Of a DNA stretch of 64,000 nucleotides, positions 18,687 to 28,203 are shown one piece after another. Origin of the DNA: Glaciimonas sp. CA11.2 (GTDB taxonomy: Bacteria; Pseudomonadota; Gammaproteobacteria; Burkholderiales; Burkholderiaceae_D); NCBI RefSeq assembly GCF_034314045.1, contig NZ_JAVIWL010000001.1, positions 62,001 through 126,000 of the forward strand, read 5' to 3'. The position numbers were made by a program, and so were the translations under genes. The notes under the pieces are model-generated. The model searched no databases. It worked only from the letters and a program-made list of their open reading frames with translations, and was not told the DNA's origin. The stretch's first letter is position 1. Every line of letters begins with the position of its first letter.

Positions 18687-19853
18687 TTATCCACGTCCCA
18701 AAGTGATTTTTTTTGCGGTAGACATGTCGTCATACATGTTGGTGTAAGACGCCAGCATTGCTGCCATGCCATATTGTTTTTCGACACGCGCTTTACCGGC
18801 AACCCCATGTTGAATAACAAGATCGGGATGATTGACATACCACGCCATGGCGTTGGCCAACGCTACTGGATCGGATGCGGACACCAGCGTGCCGGTGATA
18901 TTTTCGACCACTACTTCAGGCACGCCACCGACCCGGGTAGAGAGAACCGGCAAGCCCGTCGCCATCGCCTCCAGGATGGTGATGGGCGTTCCTTCCGCAA
19001 TTGAGGACAGGACAAAGAGAGAAAATGTCCGCATGATTTCCGCAACGTCGGTGCGCGCGCCAGATAACCATATCTGATCAGCGAGACCTGCCGCGGTAAT
19101 TTTTTCCTTAAGTAAAGGTAGGAGTGGTCCATCGCCGACAATCGCTAGTCGTAATTGTGATTTTTTTTCGGGTATCAGAGTGAGCAAGAGAATGAAGGCA
19201 TCAATCAATCCTGCATGATTTTTGACATCCTGCAACCGGCCCACGGTGCCGATTACAAAGCTGCCCGCGGGCAGTTTTTCAGAAAGCATACTTTGCGCCC
19301 CCGAGGGTGGGTGGAACGTATTTGTATCAATACCGTTTGCAAGTAAGAGATTTTTTTTATCCGGCACGCCGATGGTCGTTGTGAGCCAATTGCACAAATC
19401 CGTCGAGACCGCGTAATAGCAGTCGTAAAAAGGCAGCAACCAGCGCCGCAATCGGTTATGTCTTTGATTGGTCCCGTCTGGATCGCTGGCATCGCGGCCA
19501 TGCTCACCATGGACGCGAACGGGTACGTTTGCCATCGCAGCAGTCACCCCATATTCAAGCGCAGACAAATTATAGGTATGCAAAATCGTCGGCCTTAATT
19601 GACGTAGCAGACGCCACAACTTCAGATGTGCGCTTAGGCCCAGACCAGCCGGTTTATGCAGGGAAAAGATACGCACATTCGGTTTAGTAATCTTCTCAGA
19701 AAACGCGGTGTAATCCGTGAGGCAAACAACGGCATGGCGATATTTATCCGCAGGCATGCGATTGATGCAGTCAACCATCAATGTTTCAAGACCGCCGAAA
19801 TCCAGCCGGTAAAGCAGGTGCACCACGAGGGGAATGTTAGTCGTCACGATCAC
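18687..19853 (-). CDS. XrtA-associated glycosyltransferase, stp2 family
   Basis: GT-B family 4 sugar transferase of the PEP-CTERM/EpsH1-associated stp2 group (TIGR03088): VVHLLYRLDFGGLETLMVDCIN near the N-terminus, HGEHGRDASDPDG, ANGIDTNTFHP, and EGTPITILEAMATGLPVLSTRVGG as the donor-binding block. The frame extends to a TTG at 19892 that overlaps the end of xrtA. I prefer the GTG at 19853, 16 bases after the xrtA stop and preceded by a GGA-containing stretch; this gives 388 residues, normal for the family. Confidence 0.9.
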   Translation of the reverse strand: MIVTTNIPLVVHLLYRLDFGGLETLMVDCINRMPADKYRHAVVCLTDYTAFSEKITKPNVRIFSLHKPAGLGLSAHLKLWRLLRQLRPTILHTYNLSALEYGVTAAMANVPVRVHGEHGRDASDPDGTNQRHNRLRRWLLPFYDCYYAVSTDLCNWLTTTIGVPDKKNLLLANGIDTNTFHPPSGAQSMLSEKLPAGSFVIGTVGRLQDVKNHAGLIDAFILLLTLIPEKKSQLRLAIVGDGPLLPLLKEKITAAGLADQIWLSGARTDVAEIMRTFSLFVLSSIAEGTPITILEAMATGLPVLSTRVGGVPEVVVENITGTLVSASDPVALANAMAWYVNHPDLVIQHGVAGKARVEKQYGMAAMLASYTNMYDDMSTAKKITLGRG

Positions 19854-19869
19854 AGGCTCTATTCCGGCT

Positions 19870-21420
19870 CTAATGTTTTTTATTATTGGCAAGTGTGGTT
19901 TCCAATGGCGTCAAATTTTCACTCAGGAAATCATGCAAAGCCTGACGCGCGATCTCAGGTTTATCCGAATACGGGGCGAACACAATCAAGGCCGCGCCAT
20001 CGTCGCCTTGCATGAGTAGCTTGCCCTGAGCCTGAAGCAATTTCCCCTTGTAGTCGTTCGCAGTAAGATGCCCATTTATCCAGTACCAGCGCCACATCAG
20101 CACAGAGCCAGATGCGCTCTGAATCATCTCTTCCCGAACCGAAATTTCACGTCCCAGTATGGATTCCGTACGATTCGACGCGTTTAGTTGCGTCCAAACT
20201 TCATCTTTTTCGGGCAGCACGCGATTTGCGGAACTAATGAGTGTCGCCCCTGGATGCTGGTTGCGGTAATAGTGAATCGATACTCCCACCGTCTGCGTAC
20301 CACTCCGAAAGAAACGATAAAGTTCTGCATTGGATGGATTGACAGCCGGTTTCCAGGTTGTGAACGCAGGCGCATCCTGCCAGCTCACATGCACGTTACT
20401 CAGATCGGCCTGTAGCGGAGTGTTCCTCGTTTGCCCCATAATATGCGCAAACAATGGCCATATCCCGAGGCAGACCAGAATGCATGCATTGGAAACTATT
20501 AACTTTCCGATATGGACGGGACCAGGACTACTGCTCTGCGCAGGAATGGCGTTATTTGATTTTATTTTTGCCGATACTTTTTGTGGTCCCTCATGCCAAA
20601 AACTACCGATCTGGAACATCAGGAACATGACAAGACCGAAGAATAACCAACCATAAATCAAATGATCCACGCCAACCGCAAGCTTCATGCCGCTCAGGTG
20701 CCCAATCATCACAATCATGTAAGCGCGCAAACCATTTGCAATAATGGGAACCAGAATTGAAATGAGAATAAATATGGCACGTCGCACAGGTGACCGATAA
20801 GTCTGATACGCATAGAGGCAACCTAGCGTGGCAGAGGCAATCAGGTAACGAATGCCACTGCATGCTTCGATTACCGACCAGCGACCAGATGGAATGGAAA
20901 AGCTATTTCCCTCGCGCAATACAGGAATACCGGTTACACGTAACGCTGCGACGGTGAAATTTGCCGTAAACTCGATTAAGGGTGCGATAAAAATCTCACC
21001 GAACGGAACCGCTAGCAAGAGAAAACACAACGGGAAGGCAATCGAGGCGGAAATACGGCGCCCCAACACGGAGACGACAGCAAGGATGATCATCACCACA
21101 AAGGCAAATTGCCGGACCACTTGAACATCGGCCAGATTACCCAAAAGCCAGACAAATCCGCAGAATGCCAAAAGGAGCATTGTTGGGTAATATGGTTCCG
21201 GCTTCATCTGCGCCAAGACTTCTCGACGCTGCCAGATCAGCCAAAGACTAATCGGCAAAATACTGTACTGATGGGTGAAAGTTTCCGAACTATTCCAAAT
21301 CATCACAATCGATCGCGCCGTATCGAAATAAATCAAAAATGGCAAAAGGAATGTGAAAACAATCAGGATTGCTTTTAGGATAAATGATCGATCGGTGTAT
21401 ACCAAAGTCTGAGAGTACAT
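19870..21420 (-). CDS. xrtA: Exosortase A (XrtA) with C-terminal EpsI domain
   Basis: 516-residue inner-membrane cysteine transpeptidase/protease predicted to process the C-terminal PEP-CTERM signal of exported proteins. Eight or so hydrophobic helices fill residues 12-270. The conserved catalytic residues are present: Cys187 in VIEACSGIRY, Arg232 in ANGLRAYM, His253 in VDHLIYGW. After residue 300 comes one more membrane segment, then a soluble periplasmic EpsI-like domain (about residues 330-500). The fused exosortase-EpsI form and the neighbours identify it as XrtA rather than another exosortase class. It sits between two glycosyltransferase genes inside the EPS operon. Confidence 0.95.
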   Translation of the reverse strand: MYSQTLVYTDRSFILKAILIVFTFLLPFLIYFDTARSIVMIWNSSETFTHQYSILPISLWLIWQRREVLAQMKPEPYYPTMLLLAFCGFVWLLGNLADVQVVRQFAFVVMIILAVVSVLGRRISASIAFPLCFLLLAVPFGEIFIAPLIEFTANFTVAALRVTGIPVLREGNSFSIPSGRWSVIEACSGIRYLIASATLGCLYAYQTYRSPVRRAIFILISILVPIIANGLRAYMIVMIGHLSGMKLAVGVDHLIYGWLFFGLVMFLMFQIGSFWHEGPQKVSAKIKSNNAIPAQSSSPGPVHIGKLIVSNACILVCLGIWPLFAHIMGQTRNTPLQADLSNVHVSWQDAPAFTTWKPAVNPSNAELYRFFRSGTQTVGVSIHYYRNQHPGATLISSANRVLPEKDEVWTQLNASNRTESILGREISVREEMIQSASGSVLMWRWYWINGHLTANDYKGKLLQAQGKLLMQGDDGAALIVFAPYSDKPEIARQALHDFLSENLTPLETTLANNKKH

Positions 21421-21434
21421 ATAGTGGCGATCAA

Positions 21435-22655
21435 TTATATAAATGTAGGTGGCATATTTATGTCGAGCAGACCATCGACAATGCTAAGTTTGTTCGCCCA
21501 GCCGTAAGTCGCTTTAACTTTTTCCCTTGCGCGCGCGCCCAGATTGTCGTGTTCGACATTACATCGCTGAAGTAAGTCTGTCGCCATTGTGACGAACTGC
21601 TCAGCGCTCTCTGCCAGCATAAGCTCCCGATTGGGCATGGCATCAATCCCCTCGAATGCTTGCGAAGAAACCAGCACGGGCTTCGCCATAGCCATTGCTT
21701 CCAACACCTTATTCTGAATACCGCGCGCAATACGCAACGGTGCCACAGCTAAATGTGCATGCGCCAAATAAGGACGTACATCAGGCACGGAGCCGGTCAC
21801 CTGTATCCCGGGAAAATTCGCCAGTTCTTGCACCTGCGGCGACGGTCTGGCCCCAACAATATAGAAAAGTGCGGTTGGATTCTCGACACGTATCGCTGGC
21901 AGGATGTGATACGCAAACCATCGCACTGCATCGATATTCGGCCAATAATCCATTGCCCCGGTAAACACCATAACTAGCTGGTTTGGCTGATATGGATTCG
22001 GAAATAGATGTTCTGGTGAAAAATAATCTGTATCTACACCGTTATTGAAGAACCCAATTTTGTGCGCACTATCGGGTGCAAGTTGGCGGAATAAATCAGC
22101 CTCGGGTGCCGACACAAATAAGGATGTATCGAAATTGCGAGAAACTTGTTGCTCGTAAGATAGAAGTTGGCGGGCTTCACGTCGATATAGCCACCGCATA
22201 AACCATGATTTTTTTTCCGAATATTGGCGCCACTTATCCGAGTCGACATCGACAAAATCAATAACCCGTCGAGTCAATTGCGCGCTCCCTGCATATTGGG
22301 CCATCGCGGACGAAAATACGAGGACCCGACTAATCGGATTATTCGCCAATACCCTCTTCACCCATGCATGTAAACCGGGATCGCGATAGTAATCGAGACT
22401 GAGTGCACGATTCCCACCGAGCGCACCAAGGCTGCGCAGCCGCGCGATACGCGAGTTCAACGCGGCAAAATGCGTATCGTCGCAAAGTTGTTTTACCTTA
22501 TCAACGTATTGCCAATCGTCAGGATCATCGACGAAAGTGCCGAGATGCACGTGATAGCGCTGCGCCAGATGCTTTAACAAATGATAGGAACGAATTTTGT
22601 CACCCTTGTTAGGGGGATAGGGAATACGATGAACTAAAAAGAGGAGATGTTCCAC
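21435..22655 (-). CDS. XrtA-associated glycosyltransferase, stp1 family
   Basis: 406 residues of the PEP-CTERM/EpsH1-associated stp1 sugar transferase group (TIGR03087). The diagnostic N-terminus is LFLVHRIPYPPNKGDKIRSY, followed by FVDDPDDW and SLDYYRDPGL. The donor domain has VMVFTGAMDYWPNIDAVRWF and RGIQNKVLEAMAMAKPVLVS. It is a GT-B enzyme acting on a lipid-linked EPS intermediate at the cytoplasmic face. It sits 14 bases before xrtA and four bases after the FemAB gene, so it belongs to the same operon. Confidence 0.93.
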   Translation of the reverse strand: MEHLLFLVHRIPYPPNKGDKIRSYHLLKHLAQRYHVHLGTFVDDPDDWQYVDKVKQLCDDTHFAALNSRIARLRSLGALGGNRALSLDYYRDPGLHAWVKRVLANNPISRVLVFSSAMAQYAGSAQLTRRVIDFVDVDSDKWRQYSEKKSWFMRWLYRREARQLLSYEQQVSRNFDTSLFVSAPEADLFRQLAPDSAHKIGFFNNGVDTDYFSPEHLFPNPYQPNQLVMVFTGAMDYWPNIDAVRWFAYHILPAIRVENPTALFYIVGARPSPQVQELANFPGIQVTGSVPDVRPYLAHAHLAVAPLRIARGIQNKVLEAMAMAKPVLVSSQAFEGIDAMPNRELMLAESAEQFVTMATDLLQRCNVEHDNLGARAREKVKATYGWANKLSIVDGLLDINMPPTFI

Positions 22656-22658
22656 GCT

Positions 22659-23744
22659 TTATCCCAGATTCTTCACAATATGCGGGCCGATCACGTTGGC
22701 AACGCACAAGGGCAAACGTTGCCACACCTTGATCATTAACTGGTATTTTGGATTCAACGGATTAGTATCAGGGATCGACTGAGCGCGGCGCAACTGGTAC
22801 TCGTAGTGCAACGGTTGCGGTTCGAATCCCCAGTTTTTCTTAAAATCGAAAGCTCCCGTGCCCTGCTTGCTACGGCCAAAATCGAAAACGCGAATACCTT
22901 TTTTTACAGCGTATCGCATTAACTCCCAATACATGAAATCATTCCCTGCAACGTCCCGGGCTTCGGCGGTGCCGCCGCCATAGTAAGGTAGTACCTCATC
23001 ACGGAAGTAAAAACTCATGACGCTGCTGATGGTCCGCCCCTCCTTGGTTATTGTCAGGATTTCGCAATTTTCGGTAAAAGTCTCTTTTAACAGTCGGAAA
23101 TATTTCTTCGAAAATACAGGTGTTCCGAGGCGATGCACACTGGCGGAATAAGCCGCAAAAAAACGATTCACACTTCGATCAATGCTACTTTGTAAATTGG
23201 CCTTGATACCCTTACGAACCATTGCGCGCTGTTTGCGGGGAATGGCCAACATATTTTTTTCGTCATCCGCATAGATATCCTTACGAAAGGTCACGTAAAG
23301 ACTTTTTGTAGGCCACTCTGGATGTTGAGGGTGATGATGGCGATATTCGAGGTAATCGACATTTAATTTTTCGGCAAGCTTTTGTGCCGCACGATCTAAT
23401 GCGTCAGCCGCCGCAGGTGAGCTTGCCGCAATTCCACCGTAAACACAAAATGGCAGGGAACTCAATGAATGCCCAAAAAGAAGACTCTTGATTTGTGCCA
23501 GCGGCAGTACGCCTTGAATGCGACCCTCGCATTCAACATATAGAAAATATGTTCGATGACCAAATGCACGTTCGATAACATGCTTCCAACCAGCGCGGTG
23601 GAAGAAACTTGTGTGAGGACATGCCAACACAAATTTATCCCACTTTTCGACGTCCGCATGCTGCATCATACGGACTGTAAAAACAGGCGCTGATGGAACC
23701 AAATGCGCCGCTGTCGGCCGCACAGCTTCTGCGATCAGGTTCAT
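22659..23744 (-). CDS. FemAB-family XrtA/PEP-CTERM system-associated protein
   Basis: 361 residues with two GNAT-like lobes as in FemAB aminoacyl transferases. Visible blocks are VRMMQHADVEKWDKFV, CPHTSFFHRAGWKHVIERAFG, YGGIAASSPAAADAL, VRKGIKANLQSSI, YYGGGTAEARDVAGNDFMYWE and FDFGRSKQGTGAFDFKKNWGFEP. The last block is diagnostic for the XrtA-associated FemAB family (TIGR03019). The acceptor is unknown; transfer of an amino acid or acyl group to the polysaccharide is inferred. Its start overlaps the stop of the deacetylase gene by four bases. Confidence 0.93.
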   Translation of the reverse strand: MNLIAEAVRPTAAHLVPSAPVFTVRMMQHADVEKWDKFVLACPHTSFFHRAGWKHVIERAFGHRTYFLYVECEGRIQGVLPLAQIKSLLFGHSLSSLPFCVYGGIAASSPAAADALDRAAQKLAEKLNVDYLEYRHHHPQHPEWPTKSLYVTFRKDIYADDEKNMLAIPRKQRAMVRKGIKANLQSSIDRSVNRFFAAYSASVHRLGTPVFSKKYFRLLKETFTENCEILTITKEGRTISSVMSFYFRDEVLPYYGGGTAEARDVAGNDFMYWELMRYAVKKGIRVFDFGRSKQGTGAFDFKKNWGFEPQPLHYEYQLRRAQSIPDTNPLNPKYQLMIKVWQRLPLCVANVIGPHIVKNLG

Positions 23745-24601
23745 TTGTTATCCAGAAAAATACGGTCCATCCGATCCCATTGAAAATCACGCGCCAAAGC
23801 ATTAATTCGCGCCTCCGTGCGATGCAGATTCACGTAGTGCCGAAAATGGGTTTTCAAGCCGATGTCCCTCTGGCGCGGTTGTGCAGGGTCAAGCTCCCAA
23901 GGATGAAAATAAAATATCGCCGACTGCTGATCCTGGCTATTGACCTGTCGCAAGAGCCAGCGCGACATAGCATAAGGAAAGAAACGAAAAAATCCGCCGC
24001 CACCAGCAGGGAAATTTCTGTTGAACGCGCGCACGGTGCTAATGGGTAATTCGAGCAATCCATCTTTGCCATTAGGATAAAAGGCAAAACGCGGGGCATC
24101 CGGCATGCCGTAATGATCATGCTTGACCGGATAAATACTGGAACTATAGCGATAACCTGCATCGTGTAACAGATCTAACGCCCAAAGATTGCCGTTAGCA
24201 ATCGAAAAACTTGGCGCCCGATATCCTAAAACAGGCTGTCCACCGATATCCTCCAGCACCTTTTTGCTACGCGTAATATCAGACAGAAAAGCGCCAGCGT
24301 CCTGGTCGCTCGCTCTGCGATGGCCATATCCATGACTCGCTAATTCATGGCCACTGTCAACTAGACGCTTCACCATCGCTGGATAGCGTTCCGCAATCCA
24401 GCCCAGAGTAAAAAAGGTGGCCTTGATGTTGTGGTCGTTAAGAATTGTCAGTATCAGGTCAATATTTCGCTCAACCCGGCAAGATATCGACGGCCAGCTA
24501 TCTCTGGGAATAGTCGACGCAAAAGCCGATACCTGGAAATAATCTTCCACGTCGATGGTCATTGCATTGCGGATCAATGCTTTATTGGATGCCTGATTCA
24601 T
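23741..24601 (-). CDS. XrtA system polysaccharide deacetylase
   Basis: 286-residue NodB-family enzyme of the PEP-CTERM-associated type (TIGR03006): NAMTIDVEDYFQVSAF at the N-terminus (metal-binding Asp residues), ATFFTLGWIAERYP, ELASHGYGHRRA (His-x3-His), GYRAPSFSI, and the C-terminal FYFHPWELDPAQPR. No signal peptide is present. It acts on N-acetyl sugars of the EPS or its precursor. It is followed without gap by the FemAB gene; 81 non-coding bases lie upstream. Confidence 0.94.
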   Translation of the reverse strand: MNQASNKALIRNAMTIDVEDYFQVSAFASTIPRDSWPSISCRVERNIDLILTILNDHNIKATFFTLGWIAERYPAMVKRLVDSGHELASHGYGHRRASDQDAGAFLSDITRSKKVLEDIGGQPVLGYRAPSFSIANGNLWALDLLHDAGYRYSSSIYPVKHDHYGMPDAPRFAFYPNGKDGLLELPISTVRAFNRNFPAGGGGFFRFFPYAMSRWLLRQVNSQDQQSAIFYFHPWELDPAQPRQRDIGLKTHFRHYVNLHRTEARINALARDFQWDRMDRIFLDNK

Positions 24602-24682
24602 ATCATTTCCCTGTGAAGGACGGGTCCACCATACGTATATCTACCGCACCCCAAAAAAAATTCTGAGCCGATGAAATAGATT

Positions 24683-25693
24683 TCATTGATTATTTTCGAC
24701 TGGAATATTTTCAATCGGTGATGGGAAATTAATACTGTTAAGCGCCGTTAAGAGAGTGAGCATGGTCTGCTCCAATTTGTATAATTTTTCATACATATCT
24801 TGCAGACCATCAGTAGGATTTACGCTCTCCGTCGCCACAAGCGTGGTACCTGCTTCGATATCGCTAGCCTCAACAGGAAGACTAAATTCCTGTTCAATAT
24901 CCCGAATCACTTCCTTGACTTCGGACGTGCCAAATGCTTGAAGCTCTTCGAGATAGCCCATCAGAAAAAGACGGTCACACAAGGTATTGATCTTTCGAGG
25001 AATTCCTCCCGAATAAGCGAAAATCTCAAAGAATGCCTCTTTGCTAAAGGACGGTTCGCCCTGCCAGCCTACGGTACGTAACCGATGCTCTATATAGGCC
25101 TGGGTTTCTTCGACATCCATTGGGCCCAAATGATAGGTGGCGATCACGCGTTGGCGCAATTGCTCCATGCCCTGGCTATGAAGCGTTTTACGGAATTCTG
25201 GTTGTCCGAGCAAAAATGTTTGAAGTAACGATTTGTCGCCAACCTGAAAATTAGACAGCATCCTTAGTTCTTCGAGCGTCTTCGGCGTAAGGTTTTGAGC
25301 TTCATCAACTACCAGCAATGCCTGCAGCCCATTTAGATGGGATTGCTGTAGGAATTTTTCGAGCTCCATCAACAAAGTCGCTTTACTGCCGCCTTCACAT
25401 GACATCCCGAATGCGCCCGCTACCACTTTCAAGATATTATCTGGATCAAGATGGGTATTAGCCAGATGCGCTGCGACGATTTTTGTTGATTCAAATTTCT
25501 TGAAAAGATTACGTACAAGCGTCGTTTTCCCTGCTCCGACTTCACCTGTAATAACGATGAAGCCTTCACCTTGCGATATCCCGTATTCGAGATAACTCAA
25601 GGCGCGCTTGTGTCCTTTGCTAGCAAAGAAGAAAGCTGGATCAGGGACGAGACGAAAGGGTTTATCTCGCAAGCCGTAATATGTTTCATACAT
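24683..25693 (-). CDS. XrtA/PEP-CTERM system-associated ATPase (ExeA-like)
   Basis: 336-residue AAA-type ATPase of the ExeA/GspA group (TIGR03015). MYETYYGLRDKPFRLVPDP at the N-terminus is the family hallmark. Walker A ITGEVGAGKTTLV is around residues 48-60, Walker B LLVVDEAQNL around 126-135, and GIPRKINTLCDRLFLMG near 235. The C-terminal 60 residues are acidic and less conserved. No membrane segment is visible. It is probably an energy-using accessory for EPS export or assembly. The beta-barrel gene stops 17 bases upstream. Confidence 0.93.
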   Translation of the reverse strand: MYETYYGLRDKPFRLVPDPAFFFASKGHKRALSYLEYGISQGEGFIVITGEVGAGKTTLVRNLFKKFESTKIVAAHLANTHLDPDNILKVVAGAFGMSCEGGSKATLLMELEKFLQQSHLNGLQALLVVDEAQNLTPKTLEELRMLSNFQVGDKSLLQTFLLGQPEFRKTLHSQGMEQLRQRVIATYHLGPMDVEETQAYIEHRLRTVGWQGEPSFSKEAFFEIFAYSGGIPRKINTLCDRLFLMGYLEELQAFGTSEVKEVIRDIEQEFSLPVEASDIEAGTTLVATESVNPTDGLQDMYEKLYKLEQTMLTLLTALNSINFPSPIENIPVENNQ

Positions 25694-25710
25694 TGGTTGC
25701 TAAACTCCGG

Positions 25711-27270
25711 TTATAACTGGACATTAAAAAATCCCGCAATCGTATTTGCCCGATATCCAATACCAGCCTGATTTGATTCGCCCTGACTTCTACTGAGTTC
25801 GACAGTGCCTTTGAGCTTGGCAGAAAACTGTTTCACGATGTCCAGACGCAGCGTTTGCGTGTGATCAACCCGTCCGCTTGTGAGTGACTCGACCCGAGAG
25901 GCGAGTAAGCTAATATTTGCGTTTATTTGCGAAGTAAGCCGTCTACCTAACACGACACTTCCACCCACTTGATTGGTCTTGTCATTGCTCAAAGAAATAC
26001 CGTTATTTTGCGCAGTTGACAGGGGCTCGCGCTGGACGTCGAAAAGACTGACCACTAGCGTAGTTTTGGGGCTGATGATCGCGACGGATGCCTGTAACTG
26101 TTTTTGGAGAAATACGGCATTGGTAAAGTAGTTGGTTGAATTGTTCAGAGAGCCGGGCAGACCAGCATTCTGAATAATGTTGTTAACCGCCTGCTGTCGC
26201 TGCACCGGGTCGGCTAGCGTCCCCGACAATAAACGATTCAAATAGGCGGACGTATCAATCGCGGCAGGCAGTCCAAACTGAGACTGTGTCGTCGTGACTG
26301 TATCGTTGTAGCTGATATCCCAGATCGCGGTGCGACTGCGCGTAGTCGCGGCAAGCGAAAATGTATCGCCATAATATCGCCGGCCGACCGTTGCCACCAG
26401 ACTGGTCCGCTGATTCACGGCCAATGCAAAACCCGTCGTCCAGGAAAAGCCATTGGTTAATTTACCTATGCTTGGGTAGTCGTCACGATCGTAACCGACG
26501 GTGGCAGTCAACTTCAACACTGGGAGAAGCAAATAGCTGAGGTTACCCGATGTGCTTGCCAACTTGACGCTGCTCAACGTCGGGTAATGCGTGATGCGGT
26601 CGCTATATTGCCAACCCCACCCAAGTAGTCGGAATGCAGGTCCGCTGTTCACATGGAACGACGTTGTATCTGAGTGACTGCTTGCTAAGGCACCGCTGCT
26701 GGCAGCCACCGAATCAACGGCATATCGTAATTCTGCAGCAGCAAACGTATCGAATGTATGCGCTAAGTAAGGACTAAAATTAAACGTTCGCACATTAGTA
26801 CGATTGTTGGTTGCGTAGATGTTATTCGTCGGCTGTGCACCGAACGCAGAAATATTTTGCTGACTCTCTGAGGCCGCGCTATCGACAAAAAAGAGTTCGT
26901 CAATCAGCTCAGCTTTGACTGTTGCATGCAGCTGATTGGTAAATTTTGAACCGGTGCTTTTGTCTGAATAAATAACTTCCTGGACGATATCTTCCACATT
27001 CACTCTTAAATATCGACCAGTCTTAACCAAGACAATTGAAGGCGAAATTTCAGTAATATAATCGCTTTTTGCGAACGATTTTGGAGCAAGATTAACGTTA
27101 TCCGTATAAGTCTCATTGACGCCCAGGCTGGGTATGATGGACCACTCCGCGGCGAAGGTGACTGAAGACAGAACCAGTGCAACTGCGGTTGACATGATTT
27201 TCAGTGGGAACATAGGATGAAAATAAGTCCTGCTGAAAGGCCGGTTACTAATAGTATTCCCCATATCCAT
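25711..27270 (-). CDS. XrtA/PEP-CTERM-associated outer-membrane beta-barrel protein
   Basis: About 519 residues. A signal peptide with hydrophobic core KIMSTAVALVLSSVTFAAE leads to a mature part of alternating aromatic and polar residues ending in a C-terminal aromatic-rich strand (AGFFNVQL), as in outer-membrane barrels. The repeated T-x-x-Y-x-D-N-V-N-L style start matches the TIGR03016 family of XrtA loci. The frame runs back to 27393, but AGGAG at 27275-27279 followed by ATG 27270 (and ATG 27264) marks the probable start, overlapping the kinase gene by 23 bases. ATG 27213 would give a more ordinary signal peptide. It may form or support the EPS export pore. Confidence 0.88.
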   Translation of the reverse strand: MDMGNTISNRPFSRTYFHPMFPLKIMSTAVALVLSSVTFAAEWSIIPSLGVNETYTDNVNLAPKSFAKSDYITEISPSIVLVKTGRYLRVNVEDIVQEVIYSDKSTGSKFTNQLHATVKAELIDELFFVDSAASESQQNISAFGAQPTNNIYATNNRTNVRTFNFSPYLAHTFDTFAAAELRYAVDSVAASSGALASSHSDTTSFHVNSGPAFRLLGWGWQYSDRITHYPTLSSVKLASTSGNLSYLLLPVLKLTATVGYDRDDYPSIGKLTNGFSWTTGFALAVNQRTSLVATVGRRYYGDTFSLAATTRSRTAIWDISYNDTVTTTQSQFGLPAAIDTSAYLNRLLSGTLADPVQRQQAVNNIIQNAGLPGSLNNSTNYFTNAVFLQKQLQASVAIISPKTTLVVSLFDVQREPLSTAQNNGISLSNDKTNQVGGSVVLGRRLTSQINANISLLASRVESLTSGRVDHTQTLRLDIVKQFSAKLKGTVELSRSQGESNQAGIGYRANTIAGFFNVQL

Positions 27271-28117
27271 AGCTCTCCTGGCCAGGAAACACCCTACTTT
27301 TGTTGTACACCAAATTGACGTTCGAACATCCCTCAAGTTGTTTGAGAGATGCCTGCACAGCATGCTGACTTGTCGTTTCTGCTTCCACCACAACCACGAT
27401 TTGCCCCATCTGACTGGCTAATGCATGAGCGGAGCTGGTCAGCAGTAATGGCGGAGAATCAAAAATCACGATCCGATCTGAATACCTGCTGGCAATTTCT
27501 TTTAGCAACAAACTCATGGCGTGACTTGCCAGCAACTCCGTAGCATGCTGTTTACTTTTTCCAGAAGGCAATATCGTCAGCGTATCGACGTTGGATTTCA
27601 ATAGCACATCTGCGACATTAAGATTCTGTTCAAGCAGTATGTCCAGGAGGCCACTATCTGCTTCTATGCCGAGGGTTTTCAATACCGACGGGTGCGCGAT
27701 ATCTGCGTCAACAAGCAAAACGGTATGATCCATCTCCATCGCAATGCTCATCGCCAGATTAATAGCGCAAAACGTTTTCCCTTCGCCAGGTAAAGCGCTG
27801 GTAACCATGATTAGATTGCCGGGATTAGTGGCGCTACTTTTTGGATTAAATGCTCTTTTAATGAGCGGACGTTTAATGACTCTAAACTGTTCCGCTACCA
27901 GCGAACTGGCACCTCCCGCTGTAATAAAACCCAATTTACTTAATCTTGCGAGATCAATTTCTATCACCTTACCCGCAGGTAATTGAGGGGGCCGCGTGAT
28001 AGGCTCATCGTTCGGCTCAATAACTTGCAGCGTCGGACTTCTTGATACTTTACTGGGCGAAGGTTCCATCCCTTTTTTTGCGTCGAGCCGGGCCGCCGCT
28101 CTCTCAATAATGCTCAT
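27248..28117 (-). CDS. XrtA-associated tyrosine autokinase (BY-kinase domain)
   Basis: About 289 residues, a stand-alone bacterial tyrosine kinase module. Walker A VTSALPGEGKTFCAINLA, Walker A' HTVLLVDADIAHPS, Walker B-like IVIFDSPPLLLTS, and a C-terminal tyrosine cluster ESYGYGEYY that would be autophosphorylated. It matches TIGR03018. It lacks the membrane domain, which is supplied by the separate Wzz-like protein encoded upstream. The chosen ATG (28117) follows GGGAG at a good distance; an in-frame TTG lies four codons earlier. Phosphorylation state would control polymer length and export. Confidence 0.93.
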   Translation of the reverse strand: MSIIERAAARLDAKKGMEPSPSKVSRSPTLQVIEPNDEPITRPPQLPAGKVIEIDLARLSKLGFITAGGASSLVAEQFRVIKRPLIKRAFNPKSSATNPGNLIMVTSALPGEGKTFCAINLAMSIAMEMDHTVLLVDADIAHPSVLKTLGIEADSGLLDILLEQNLNVADVLLKSNVDTLTILPSGKSKQHATELLASHAMSLLLKEIASRYSDRIVIFDSPPLLLTSSAHALASQMGQIVVVVEAETTSQHAVQASLKQLEGCSNVNLVYNKSRVFPGQESYGYGEYY

Positions 28118-28203
28118 CCAAACTCCCAATCTTGTTCAATTACGCTAGGCCGTACGCCTGGCCTGATAAGCTAGACCGTTTTATGGCAGCAGATGGTGTC
28201 TGC

